64,000 nt of DNA from Kribbella steppae (GTDB taxonomy: Bacteria > Actinomycetota > Actinomycetes > Propionibacteriales > Kribbellaceae). Where the stretch lies: positions 62,001 through 126,000 of the forward strand of contig NZ_SLWN01000005.1 of assembly GCF_004342025.1 (NCBI RefSeq). Reading direction: 5' to 3'. The stretch's first letter is position 1. The number at the start of each line of letters is the position of its first letter. The notes below the pieces were generated by a model. It did no database searches. It was given only the letters and a program-made list of their open reading frames with translations, and had not been told where the DNA came from. The translations under genes were made by a program, and so were the position numbers. Positions 16,286 through 24,713 of the stretch are shown here, piece by piece.

Positions 16286-17680
16286 TTAGTGGTGGGGTTG
16301 GAGGTAGTTGTTGACGGTCAGGCGGCCGATCTTGGTGCCGTGTTGGGCGCCTTCGGTGGTGGCGTGGGTGAAGTGGAAGCCGACCAGGACCCGGGAGCGG
16401 GCGTTCTCGTTGGAGGCCTGGGAGAAGCTGGTGTAGTGGCGGATCGCCGGGTTGGCGTCGGTGCAGGTGCTCCCGGCTAAGGCGGTGTAGCTACACAGCG
16501 AGAAGTTCATCCGGTCGGTCTTGAAGAAGCCGCGGAGTACGGCGGCCGCGGCGCCGCCCTCGACGCTGTGGCCGGAGTCGTGGTCCGGGATCGGCGGAGT
16601 GGGCACCAGCGGGGTCCAGGTCGGGTCGGCAGTGGTGGTGGGGTTGCCGTCTGTTGCGGCCAGCTGGATCGCGGTGACCGGGCGCCAGAACAGCAGCTTG
16701 TACTTCACGTCGAAGGTCGCGATGTAACCGTCGGTCAGGGCGATGTCGAGCAGGCCGAACAGGCGGGCGCTCTGCCAGAGATCCAGGTGCTGGGTCGTTG
16801 CCAACTGGCGGGCGACGCGGTTCCACTGCAGCGGTGAACTCTCGACCCAGTGCCGGGCCATCTGGGTCTCGTCGGCGGTGCGTGCGCTCGGCGTGGTGAT
16901 GCCGTCACCACCGAGTCGCTTCACCTCGTTGAAGTCGGCGGTGTACCGCTTGGAGGTGAGGGCGAAGGGCGGCTCGATCTTGAACTGTCCGGCGGACCTG
17001 AGTGCGAACGGCCTCACCTCTCCCCAGGTGGGCGCGAAGGCGAACGGGAAACCGGGAGTGAAGCGATACTCGCCGGGGTTGACGCCTTGTGGGAAGCCGG
17101 AGTCGATCAGCAGGACCGTCGAAGCGCCGTCGTCAGCCCGCTTGGCGAGGATCGTGTACGCCGATTTCTTCCCGAGCGCGATGCCGTCCAGCTTCGCCAA
17201 GCTGTCGGGGATAGCGGCCAGTGCGGCGGTGTAGGCAGCCTCGACGCCTGCGATCGCGGCGGCGGTGTCGGTGAACGGTGGCGTCAGGTCCGTCAGGGCA
17301 GCGACCAATGAGGTTCTCGCGGCGGCGGCGATCGCAGCCTCTGGGGAGGCGTGCCGCGCGCGGCCGTGGAACGCGTAGGGGCGCGAGCGCGGAGAGATGG
17401 CGTTCAGCGCGTCGTGGATGGCGATGTGCATCATCGCGTACATCCGGGACTCGTGCAGTGGGTTGGAGGTCGGTGCGAGCGTGGCGGTGAGCGCGGCCGT
17501 CGCGGCCGTCTCGTTCCACTTGACCACCGCGTTGCCACTCACCGCGGTACCGCTCGTCACCGCCGGACCTCGCGGCGCCGCAGAGACGGCGGCTCCGGTG
17601 GTCGGCGTCAGCAGAGCGACCACGACGACCGCTCCGACGGCGAGTTTGACGCGGGACAGGGCAGCACGAATTCTGGCCAC
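16286..17680 (-). CDS. Vanadium-dependent haloperoxidase / PAP2-like exported protein (copy 2)
   Basis: A 464-residue protein with a signal peptide in residues 1-34. The vanadate-binding set is complete with family spacing: Lys326 and Arg333 in KYKLLFWRP, Ser369-Gly370-His371 in PDHDSGH, and Arg430 with His436 in SRVLVGFHF. It is a diverged paralogue of the 12.3 kb gene and lies between copies 2 and 3 of the tRNA-Tyr 3' repeat, on the opposite strand to the tRNA. It is predicted to act outside the membrane as a haloperoxidase or phosphatase. Confidence 0.86.
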   Translation of the reverse strand: MARIRAALSRVKLAVGAVVVVALLTPTTGAAVSAAPRGPAVTSGTAVSGNAVVKWNETAATAALTATLAPTSNPLHESRMYAMMHIAIHDALNAISPRSRPYAFHGRARHASPEAAIAAAARTSLVAALTDLTPPFTDTAAAIAGVEAAYTAALAAIPDSLAKLDGIALGKKSAYTILAKRADDGASTVLLIDSGFPQGVNPGEYRFTPGFPFAFAPTWGEVRPFALRSAGQFKIEPPFALTSKRYTADFNEVKRLGGDGITTPSARTADETQMARHWVESSPLQWNRVARQLATTQHLDLWQSARLFGLLDIALTDGYIATFDVKYKLLFWRPVTAIQLAATDGNPTTTADPTWTPLVPTPPIPDHDSGHSVEGGAAAAVLRGFFKTDRMNFSLCSYTALAGSTCTDANPAIRHYTSFSQASNENARSRVLVGFHFTHATTEGAQHGTKIGRLTVNNYLQPHH

Positions 17681-17795
17681 GATGGGCCCCCCTCGAGAAA
17701 TGCCCGGAGCATCGGATCACGGGCCTCTTTTCGACGCTATGACTGCCCGATGGGTTGGTCAACGCGTCGCGGCCGGGCAATCACGGACGGCTTCC

Positions 17796-17859
17796 GTTCG
17801 AACCCTGCACCTGCCACCAGCAGGAAAACAGCCCCTGACCTGCGGAGACACCGGGTCAG
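17796..17859 (+). repeat. Repeat copy 3: tRNA-Tyr 3' end remnant
   Basis: Bases 17796-17821 match the tRNA-Tyr 3' end from GTTCGAACC through CCAGC at 25 of 26 positions. They are followed by a decayed copy of the terminator with CTGACC (17835-17840) facing GGTCAG (17854-17859). The remnant runs into the stop codon of the sigma gene. The remaining sequence from 17681 to 17795 contains only the haloperoxidase upstream region. Confidence 0.8.
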
Positions 17860-18746
17860 CGGGTGACCGGGATGGCCTGTTCTACGCGGGAGAGTTTTTC
17901 GGGGTTGCGGACGATGTAGAGGCCGGTGACGAGGCCGTTGTCGATGCGCATGGCGACGACGTCGTCGATCTCGCCGTTGATCCGGACGATCAGGGCCGGG
18001 CTGCCGTTGATCTGGACCGGCTCGACGGACACGTCGCCGGTGAGGTTGGGGAGCCCGAGCGACAGCAGGCGGGCCACCTTCTCGGCTCCCACGACGGGGT
18101 GCGGGACGGCCTGCCGCACTCCGCCACCGTCGCCGAGGAGTACGACGTCCGGCGCGAGCAGATCGAGCAGGCTCTGCAGGTCACCGGTTTCGATGGCGTG
18201 CTGGAAAGCTTCGAGCGCGCCCCGGGACTCGCTCGCCGACACGACACCGCGGGGGCGGCGGGCGGCGACATGGCTGCGGGCGCGGTGGGCGATCTGGCGG
18301 ACGGCGGCCTGGGTCTTGTCGACGGCTTCGGCGATCTCGTCGTACTCCAGGGCGAAGACCTCGCGGAGGACGAACACCGCGCGCTCGGTCGGGGTGAGTG
18401 TCTCCAGGACCAGCAGCATCGCCATCGAGACGCTGTCGGCCAGCTCGACGTCCTCGGCCACGTCGGGCGCGGTCAGGAGCGGTTCGGGCAGCCAGGGACC
18501 GACGTACGACTCCTTGCGGCGGCCGAGCGTGCGCAGCCGGGTCAGCGCCTGGCGGGTGGTGATCTTGACCAGGTACGCACGCTGGTTCCGCACCTCGTCG
18601 TGCTCGACGTCCACCCACCGCAGCCAGGTCTCCTGCAGGACGTCCTCCGCGTCGGCGGCCGAGCCGAGCAGCTCGTAGGCGACGGTGAACAGCAAGTTGC
18701 GGTGGGCGACGAAGGCCTCGGTGGCGGAATCCATGCGCTCGCTCAT
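17856..18746 (-). CDS. ECF41-type RNA polymerase sigma factor (SigJ-like)
   Basis: The 296-residue protein has sigma region 2 (about 10-75), region 4 (about 110-160) and a SnoaL-like C-terminal domain. The two marks of the ECF41 group are present: DGGGV at residues 206-210 and NPEKL at 281-285. In this group the C-terminal domain itself tunes activity, and no anti-sigma gene is expected; none is seen. The divergent CMD-domain gene is the standard partner, and both genes carry the group's promoter motif. Confidence 0.92.
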   Translation of the reverse strand: MSERMDSATEAFVAHRNLLFTVAYELLGSAADAEDVLQETWLRWVDVEHDEVRNQRAYLVKITTRQALTRLRTLGRRKESYVGPWLPEPLLTAPDVAEDVELADSVSMAMLLVLETLTPTERAVFVLREVFALEYDEIAEAVDKTQAAVRQIAHRARSHVAARRPRGVVSASESRGALEAFQHAIETGDLQSLLDLLAPDVVLLGDGGGVRQAVPHPVVGAEKVARLLSLGLPNLTGDVSVEPVQINGSPALIVRINGEIDDVVAMRIDNGLVTGLYIVRNPEKLSRVEQAIPVTR

Positions 18747-18777
18747 AGCTGGTTCCTCTCGACTCTCTCCTACACAA

Positions 18778-18804
18778 GACGCCGCTCCCGGCCGCGCTGT
18801 GACA
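18778..18804 (-). promoter_or_regulatory. ECF41-type promoter of the sigma gene
   Basis: On the minus strand, TGTCACA (18804-18798) is followed after exactly 16 bases by CGTC (18781-18778), 31 bases before the start codon. This is the known ECF41 -35/-10 pair, which implies autoregulation. Confidence 0.75.
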
Positions 18805-18828
18805 CCGGGGTTCGGTGGTTCACGTCAC

Positions 18829-18855
18829 AGTCACAGGGTCCGGGTCGCCGACGTC
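18829..18855 (+). promoter_or_regulatory. ECF41-type promoter of the CMD-domain gene
   Basis: AGTCACA (18829-18835), 16 bases, then CGTC (18852-18855) on the plus strand. It has the same spacing as the divergent promoter and differs from TGTCACA only in the first base. An overlapping CGTCACA starts at 18823 but is wrongly spaced. Confidence 0.7.
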
Positions 18856-18898
18856 TCGTGGTCATCCACTACGCAACTCCACGAATGAGGACGACATC

Positions 18899-19381
18899 AT
18901 GCGATTCAACCTGATCGAGAACCCGGTCGCCGCGAAGTTCGGCAAGCGGTTCGCCAACGCCGCCATGGTGATCGAACAGTCGACGCTGCCGAAGCTCACG
19001 CAGGAGCTGGTCAGCCTGCGGGCCAGCCAGATCAACGGCTGCGGTTTCTGCGCCGATATGCACACGAAGGAGGCCGAGGCAGCCGGCGAGACCTCGGTCC
19101 GGCTGCACCTGGTCGCCACCTGGCGCGAGTCCACGGTGTTCACCGAGGCCGAGGAGGCCGCGCTGGCGCTGGCCGAGGAAGGCACGCGGATGGCTGACGC
19201 CGGCACCGGCGTGTCCGACGACACCTGGGAGCAGGTGCGCAAGCACTACGACGACGACCAGATCGCCGCACTGGTCTCCCTGGTCGCGTTGATCAACGCG
19301 GCCAACCGGATGCAGGTGATCGTGCGCAACCCGGGCGGCTCCTACCAGCCCGGGATGTTCGCCTCCTACATCGACAGCTGA
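18899..19381 (+). CDS. Carboxymuconolactone decarboxylase / AhpD-like protein
   Basis: Start placed at ATG 18899 after GAGGA, giving 160 residues. The alkylhydroperoxidase-like core is visible, with Cys48-x-x-Cys51 and His55 in CGFCADMHTKEA, the redox signature of AhpD-type CMD proteins. It probably reduces or removes peroxides or reactive electrophiles. It is the canonical target gene of ECF41 sigma factors and has a matching promoter in the shared intergenic region. Confidence 0.92.
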   Translation: MRFNLIENPVAAKFGKRFANAAMVIEQSTLPKLTQELVSLRASQINGCGFCADMHTKEAEAAGETSVRLHLVATWRESTVFTEAEEAALALAEEGTRMADAGTGVSDDTWEQVRKHYDDDQIAALVSLVALINAANRMQVIVRNPGGSYQPGMFASYIDS

Positions 19382-19384
19382 CGA

Positions 19385-19407
19385 ATTCCGGCCGGGCCTG
19401 CCGGAAT
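19385..19407 (+). terminator. Stem-loop after the CMD-domain gene
   Basis: ATTCCGGC (19385-19392) pairs with GCCGGAAT (19400-19407) around a 7-base loop, four bases after the stop codon. No clear U-tract follows. Confidence 0.5.
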
Positions 19408-19464
19408 AGCGGTGGGCCCGGCCGTGGTTTCCTCTTACGACCGACTGGCCGAGAGGAGCGGGCG

Positions 19465-20565
19465 TTGAAACCCACCGAGTTCGTGAAGGTGAACACTCAG
19501 TTCTGGGGCGACCACCTACGGAGCGTGAGTGAGCATCTGCCCGGCAGCCACGGCCGCGAGTTGCCAGGGCAGCTGCTGTACCCGCGGATGATGGTGCTGA
19601 CCGAGACCCCGGACTGGAACATCCTCGAGCTGGTCGGGGTGAGCCGCGAGTACCGGGCCCTGGAGGTGCGGCGGCAGAAGGCACAGAGCGTCGAGGAGTA
19701 CTTCGGTCTCGCCGAAGGCTCACCGGTCGTCTCACTGGCCGGCGAGAACATCCTCAAGGACGCGACCGTCGCCACCGAGGTCGGGCGCCGCGAGCTGGAC
19801 GCCAGGTTCCCCAGCGCCCAGAAGATGCTGGGAGAGACGTACGTCGGCCCGGGCGACCAGCTACTGCGGTTCGCGCCGGGCAACTACTCGACCTTCGACC
19901 GCGTCCTGCTCGTGCACTCGGCCGGTACGTCGACCAGACTCCACTGGACCTTCTTCGCCCTCGCGATCCACCGGTCGGAGCCGGCCGACAAGTACCTGGA
20001 CTTCCTCCGCAACTTCGCCACCGCAGCGCCCCATCTCGACCCGGTCGCCACCCTGAGCGCACCGCGGGATGACGAGGGCCTCAAGAGTGCGGCCTTCACC
20101 AGCACCTACCTCGCGCACGGACTCCAGGACGCGACCGCAGAAGAGTTCGTGACCGAGCACGAGAGCATCCTGCTGTCGGCGTTCGACGCGACCCGGCTGA
20201 TCCAGCGGCCGTCGCTCGAGGGGCAGGACGACACGCTCACGCCCGACTTCATCCTGGAGCGCGCTGATGGGACGCACATCGTCGGCGATCTCGGTCTGCC
20301 GCTCCGCGAGGTCGGCAAGAAGCATCGCCGGTCGGCCACGGTCCGCGAGGGCACCGCTCAGCTCGCCAAGTACGACGAGTACTTCGCGTCGGCCGAGAAC
20401 CGGGCCTTCGTCCAGACGAAGTACGGCGTCGAGGTGAGCGAACCGCGCACGCTCCTGGTCGTCGGCAGCCAGCAGACTGTGACCGCCGACGACCTCACGG
20501 AGTCGGCGGCCGAGATCATCGACTACGACACCATCCTGCGCCTCTACCTGGCCGCGAAGGCGTAA
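19465..20565 (+). CDS. Shedu-like (DUF4263-like) nuclease-fold protein
   Basis: The 366-residue protein begins at TTG, supported by GAGAGGAG eight bases upstream; no better in-frame start exists. Residues 1-230 match nothing I know. The C-terminal 110 residues follow the PD-(D/E)xK pattern of Shedu proteins: Pro260-Asp261 in TPDFIL, a strand IVGDLGLP with Asp275, then Gln299 in QLAKYDEY, Tyr320-Gly321, and the strand TLLVVGS. The lysine expected two residues after Asp275 is Gly277, so nuclease activity is uncertain. Shedu proteins act in antiphage defence as single genes, consistent with the isolated position here. The assignment is by pattern only. Confidence 0.6.
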   Translation: MKPTEFVKVNTQFWGDHLRSVSEHLPGSHGRELPGQLLYPRMMVLTETPDWNILELVGVSREYRALEVRRQKAQSVEEYFGLAEGSPVVSLAGENILKDATVATEVGRRELDARFPSAQKMLGETYVGPGDQLLRFAPGNYSTFDRVLLVHSAGTSTRLHWTFFALAIHRSEPADKYLDFLRNFATAAPHLDPVATLSAPRDDEGLKSAAFTSTYLAHGLQDATAEEFVTEHESILLSAFDATRLIQRPSLEGQDDTLTPDFILERADGTHIVGDLGLPLREVGKKHRRSATVREGTAQLAKYDEYFASAENRAFVQTKYGVEVSEPRTLLVVGSQQTVTADDLTESAAEIIDYDTILRLYLAAKA

Positions 20566-20586
20566 AGCCCAAGACCCCCAAGCCCT

Positions 20587-21606
20587 CTAGACCGGCAGGA
20601 TGCAGACCGGCCTGGGCCACGCCGCCGGCTCGCCGTCGGGGATCAGGGTGCCGTCGGCGGCGTCGATGACGAAGGTGGCGATGGCGTCGGAGCGTTCGTT
20701 GGCGGCGTAGAGGCGGGTCCCGTCGTTGCTGAAGGCAAGGTGACGGGGTGATTCGCCGCCGGAGTCGATCGTCTGGACGAGCTCGACCGACAGGCCGTCA
20801 CCGGCGATGGCGAAGACCGCGACCGTGTCGTCGCCGCGGTTGGAGCCGTACAGGTGCCGGCCGTCGGCGGAGATCAGCAGCTCGGCCGGGAAGTTCTCGC
20901 CCGGGGAGTCGGCCGGCCGGGTCGAGGCGGTCTGCACGACCTGCAGTTTGCCGTCGGCGTAGCTGCACACGGTCAGCGTCGAGTCGAGCTCGTTGATCAC
21001 GTACGCCGCTCCGGCGCTCGGGTGGAACACCATGTGCCGCGGACCCGCGCCCGGGTGGATGTGCAGCCGGTCGACCTCCTCCAGCCGGCCGTCCTCGGTC
21101 AGCGTGGACACATAGACGGAGTCCGTGCCGAGGTCGACGTCGAAGGTGTACGTACCGGACGGGTCGAACGCGATCTGATGCGCGTGCGGACCCTCCTGGC
21201 GCTCCTTGTTCGGCCCGCTGCCCTCGCGCTGCACCACCTGGGTAGCCTCGCCGAGCGAGCCGTCCGCCGCGATCGGGTGGATCGCGACCGAGCCGGACGT
21301 GTAGCTGGCCGACACCAGGAAACGGCCGGACGGGTCGATGTCCAGGTGGCATGGGTGGTCGCCGCCGGTCGGCTGCTCGTTCACCGGCTCCAGCGCACCG
21401 TCCGGCTGGATCGCGAACGCGCTGACCCTCCCGTTCTCGGTCTCGTTCGTGACGTAGAGGAAGCGCCCGTCCGCGGACCTGACCAGGAAGGACGGATCGG
21501 CCGTCGTCGCGACCAGCCCGATCCCCGCCAGCGGTCCGAACCCGATGCCCTGCCCGCCACCCGGCTGACTCGTGTAGCTCCCGACATAGATCCGCTCAGA
21601 AGTCAT
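20587..21606 (-). CDS. Lactonase family protein (seven-bladed beta-propeller, Pgl-like)
   Basis: The 339-residue protein consists of repeated beta-propeller blades, each with phrases such as DPSGRFLVSASYTSGSV, HPSAGAAYVINELDSTL and SADGRHLYGSNRGDDTV. This is the YbhE/6-phosphogluconolactonase or muconate-cycloisomerase-like fold. It may hydrolyse 6-phosphogluconolactone or another lactone in the cytoplasm; no signal peptide is present. It is monocistronic, convergent with the Shedu-like gene. Confidence 0.85.
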   Translation of the reverse strand: MTSERIYVGSYTSQPGGGQGIGFGPLAGIGLVATTADPSFLVRSADGRFLYVTNETENGRVSAFAIQPDGALEPVNEQPTGGDHPCHLDIDPSGRFLVSASYTSGSVAIHPIAADGSLGEATQVVQREGSGPNKERQEGPHAHQIAFDPSGTYTFDVDLGTDSVYVSTLTEDGRLEEVDRLHIHPGAGPRHMVFHPSAGAAYVINELDSTLTVCSYADGKLQVVQTASTRPADSPGENFPAELLISADGRHLYGSNRGDDTVAVFAIAGDGLSVELVQTIDSGGESPRHLAFSNDGTRLYAANERSDAIATFVIDAADGTLIPDGEPAAWPRPVCILPV

Positions 21607-21657
21607 AGCCCCTACCCTGCCAGGTCACGGTTGCAGCGGCACGGTGGTGTCCAAAGC

Positions 21658-22179
21658 TCAGCGAAGCCTTAACCCGTAGAGCGCCGATCCCCAGCCCAGA
21701 TCCGGGACCAGCACCTGCCAGCCCTTCCGCCGGTACAGCCTGGGCGCGGGTCGATCGTCCGCCCACGTCGTCAGCAGCGCCCTCTCGTGCGGAAGGTCAG
21801 CCATCAGTACGTCGTGTAGCGCCGAACCGAGCCCTTGTCCCTGAGCCTCGACCATCACGGCCAGATCAACGATCTCGAAGTGCCCGCCCACCCACTCCTC
21901 GACGATCTCCGCCGGTGCGGCCTCGGCAACCCGCTCCGACCACCACTGCCCGCGCTGGCCGGTGAACCCGTACGCGAACCCGACGATCCGGTCGTCCGAC
22001 CTGGCGGCGACGAGCTTGAACCCGTCCCGTTGTGAGTGCAGCGGCAACTGCTCGTTCCCGAACTCCTCGGCCCGGGCGGCATCCTCGTCGTACCCGGGTG
22101 CCCCGAAGGCGGACAGGTAGACGGCGGCCAGCTCCGGAGCGGCCCCGAGTGACTGCTGTACGTCGAGCACGTCGATCAC
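21658..22179 (-). CDS. GNAT family N-acetyltransferase
   Basis: A 173-residue protein with GNAT motif A in FEIVDLAVMVEAQGQGLGSALHD, where Gln-Gly-Gln-Gly-Leu-Gly binds the acetyl-CoA pyrophosphate. A C-terminal motif B follows around APRLYRRKGW. It starts with GTG. It is divergent from the arylamine N-acetyltransferase gene by 84 bases. The acceptor substrate is unknown. Confidence 0.85.
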   Translation of the reverse strand: MIDVLDVQQSLGAAPELAAVYLSAFGAPGYDEDAARAEEFGNEQLPLHSQRDGFKLVAARSDDRIVGFAYGFTGQRGQWWSERVAEAAPAEIVEEWVGGHFEIVDLAVMVEAQGQGLGSALHDVLMADLPHERALLTTWADDRPAPRLYRRKGWQVLVPDLGWGSALYGLRLR

Positions 22180-22263
22180 CCGGTGAATCCTGCCGGGCGC
22201 CGACGGCTACCGGAAGGTGCAACTCGGTGGCGGCGGCCGAATCGGGCAACTAGCCTCGCCCGG

Positions 22264-23106
22264 GTGGACACCCAGGCGTTCCTGCGACGGATCGGGATCA
22301 GAGAGTACGACGGCCCACCTCGATTGGAAGGTTTGTCCCAGTTGCACGAGGCGTTCGTCGACCAGGCGCCGTACGAATCCGTGCAGTTCCAGCTGGCGCC
22401 GGGCGGCCCCCTCGAGCCGGAGGAGACGGCGAAGCGGATCATCGCGCGGGAGACCGGTGGCTACTGCTTCCAGCTGAACGGGTGCCTCGCCCTCCTGCTC
22501 ACCGAACTCGGCTACCGGGTGACGATGCACTGCGGCGGCGCGCAGACTCCGACCCGACCCGGCGACGTCAGCCACATGGTGCTCACGGTGAGCGGCCTGG
22601 TCGAGGATCCGGACCGCGTCTGGCTGGTCGATGCCGGGCTCGGCGAGACTCTGGTGTGGCCGCTACCGCTGGAGGTGGGCAGTAGCTATCAGGAGCCGTT
22701 CGACCTGCGGTTGCGGCCGTCCGAGAAGGTCGACGGCTGGCGGCTGGACCACGACCCGCGGGCCAACCTGATCGGCATGGACTTCGAGTCCGCCGCGGTC
22801 GGCCTGGAAGCCTTCGCCGCCCAGCACGCGAACCTCTCCGCCAACCCGGAGTCCCCGTTCCGCCGGCTCGCCTCCGCCTTCCGCCGGAAGTCGGCGAGTG
22901 CCGTCATCCTGCGCTCGGTCGGGCTGACCGAGACGCTCGCCGACCGGATCGACTCGACCATCATCGAGAACCCGGCCGACTACTTCGCCACGCTGGCCGA
23001 CGTGTTCTACCTGCCGCTCCCACACCTGGACGCCGCTCAGCGCGACCAACTCTGGCGCCGGGTCTGGTCGCAGTACGAGGACTTCCTCGCCAAGCAGTCC
23101 GCCTGA
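22264..23106 (+). CDS. Arylamine N-acetyltransferase
   Basis: Start placed at GTG 22264 (280 residues), which gives the usual short lead before the FLRRIGI helix. The Cys-His-Asp triad is visible: Cys68 in GGYCFQLN, His104 in SHMVL and Asp123 in LVDAGLGE. The Arg normally before Gly-Gly is Thr64. The enzyme transfers acetyl groups from acetyl-CoA to aromatic amines or hydrazines, including isoniazid-type drugs, or acts in metabolite tailoring. It is monocistronic; the 115 bases after it show no further gene. Confidence 0.9.
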   Translation: MDTQAFLRRIGIREYDGPPRLEGLSQLHEAFVDQAPYESVQFQLAPGGPLEPEETAKRIIARETGGYCFQLNGCLALLLTELGYRVTMHCGGAQTPTRPGDVSHMVLTVSGLVEDPDRVWLVDAGLGETLVWPLPLEVGSSYQEPFDLRLRPSEKVDGWRLDHDPRANLIGMDFESAAVGLEAFAAQHANLSANPESPFRRLASAFRRKSASAVILRSVGLTETLADRIDSTIIENPADYFATLADVFYLPLPHLDAAQRDQLWRRVWSQYEDFLAKQSA

Positions 23107-23221
23107 GCTATCGCCTGGTCACGAGGACCAGGATGGCGGTGGTGACGACGTACTTGCGCACGATCACCTGCAACACCCTAGGCCGCGACCGGTCGAGCCG
23201 GGCGCGGTTGTCCTGAAGCTG

Positions 23222-24673
23222 TCAGGTGGCCAGCGCGAACAGGGTGCTCGGCAGGACCGACAGTACGGCGGCAGTCGCGGCGCAGAGCGAGATCATCGCA
23301 ACAGCCGGGGACTCGATGTCGACCGAGAACGGGTCCTCGGCGGGGAGGCGGAAGAGCTCGGCGATCCAGCGGAGGTAGACCGCCAGGCCGATCATCACGT
23401 TGATCGCCATCACGATCGCGAGCCAGCCGAGATGCGCGTCGATGACGGCCTGGAACGCGGCGAACTTGGTGAACAGCCCGGCCAGCCCCGGCGGCAGACC
23501 GGCCAGCACGACCAGGAAGAGGATCAGCGCGACCGCGAGCCCTGGCTCGGAACGCACCATGCCGCGATAGTCCGACAGCAGCCCACCCGGCCGATGCCGC
23601 TGCACCACAGCGACCGACCCGAACGCGCCGAGGGTCACCACGACGTACGCCGCCAGATACCCGACCACAGCCTGCGCGTCACCGACCGCCAGCGGCGCGA
23701 GCAGGAACCCGACCTGACCGATCGAGGACCAGGCGAGCAGCCGCACCGCTTCCACCTGGCGCAGTGCGGCCAGATTGCCGACCGTCATCGTCGCCGCGGC
23801 GAGTACGGCGACCACCGTGCGCAGATCCGATCCGTCCGGTGCGATCCCGGCCGTCACCAGCACCAGCAGACCGGCGACACCGGCCGACTTCGACACCACG
23901 GCGAGGAACGTGGTCACCTCGATCGGCGCACCGACGTACGTGTCCGGAAGCCAGCCGTGGAACGGCACCGCCGCGATCTTGAACGCGAACCCGACGATCA
24001 CGAACAACCCGGCCGCGAACGCGACCCGCTGCAGATCCGGGTCGAGCCCGCTCAGCCGGTTCGCGATCGTGGTCAGGTACAGCGAGCGGGTCACGCCGTA
24101 CAGGTAGGAGATGCCGAACAGCATCACCGCGGTCGACAGCACCGACACCAGGAACGCCTTCAGCGCACCCTCGGACCCCCGGCGATCCCGGCGCAACGCG
24201 ACCATCGCGAAGCTCGGCAGCGACACGACCTCCAGCGCGATCACGACCGTGGCGAGATCACGCGCCCCGGCAAGAACCGTCGCGCCGACGAGCGCGCTGA
24301 GCAGCAGGAAGTGGTACTCGCCGACCGGGATGTCCGCGGCCAGCAGCTTGTACGCCGACAACCCGACGACCCCGAGTCCGCCGATCAGTAGCACCGCCCA
24401 CAACCCCGCGGTCAACGGCTCGAACACCAGGCTGCACTCAGCCGGCCCTTCGACCACCGGCCGGCAGAAGGCCGGCTTGAAGTCGTCCCGCTGGGCAAAG
24501 GCGAAGACCAGCCCGAACAGGATGACCCCGCCGGTGAGGAGCGTGATCAGGGTGTGCCGGAGCTGCGCCGGTGCGCTCCGCCAGAAGGCGTCGATCAACA
24601 GCACGGCGACCGCCCCGAGCGCAAGCACCAGCGGTACGGCGACCGCCTGCCAGTCAGTCCACGTCAGGGTCAT
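23222..24673 (-). CDS. nuoN: NADH-quinone oxidoreductase subunit N
   Basis: The 483-residue protein has about 14 membrane segments and is an antiporter-like subunit of complex I. The conserved Glu lies in VIALEVVSLPSFAMVALRRD, and Lys residues lie in the EGALKAFLVS and FKIAAVPFHGWLPD segments. It takes part in proton pumping in the membrane arm. It is the last gene of the nuoI-N run, 40 bases after nuoM. Confidence 0.95.
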   Translation of the reverse strand: MTLTWTDWQAVAVPLVLALGAVAVLLIDAFWRSAPAQLRHTLITLLTGGVILFGLVFAFAQRDDFKPAFCRPVVEGPAECSLVFEPLTAGLWAVLLIGGLGVVGLSAYKLLAADIPVGEYHFLLLSALVGATVLAGARDLATVVIALEVVSLPSFAMVALRRDRRGSEGALKAFLVSVLSTAVMLFGISYLYGVTRSLYLTTIANRLSGLDPDLQRVAFAAGLFVIVGFAFKIAAVPFHGWLPDTYVGAPIEVTTFLAVVSKSAGVAGLLVLVTAGIAPDGSDLRTVVAVLAAATMTVGNLAALRQVEAVRLLAWSSIGQVGFLLAPLAVGDAQAVVGYLAAYVVVTLGAFGSVAVVQRHRPGGLLSDYRGMVRSEPGLAVALILFLVVLAGLPPGLAGLFTKFAAFQAVIDAHLGWLAIVMAINVMIGLAVYLRWIAELFRLPAEDPFSVDIESPAVAMISLCAATAAVLSVLPSTLFALAT

Positions 24674-24713
24674 GGGGCCCTCCCGCCGCGCGGCGGCGTG
24701 GCAATGTGCACTG

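Noticed and set aside
17397..18914. A 505-codon plus-strand frame across the tRNA remnant and antisense to the sigma gene, first considered as integrase cargo
   Set aside because: No tyrosine or serine recombinase motif; it is the complement of the sigma and haloperoxidase genes.
23107..23221. A 19-codon minus-strand frame (MIVRKYVVTTAILVLVTRR) between the NAT gene and nuoN
   Set aside because: No ribosome site of quality, no homology that I can recognise, and it ends at random; likely chance.
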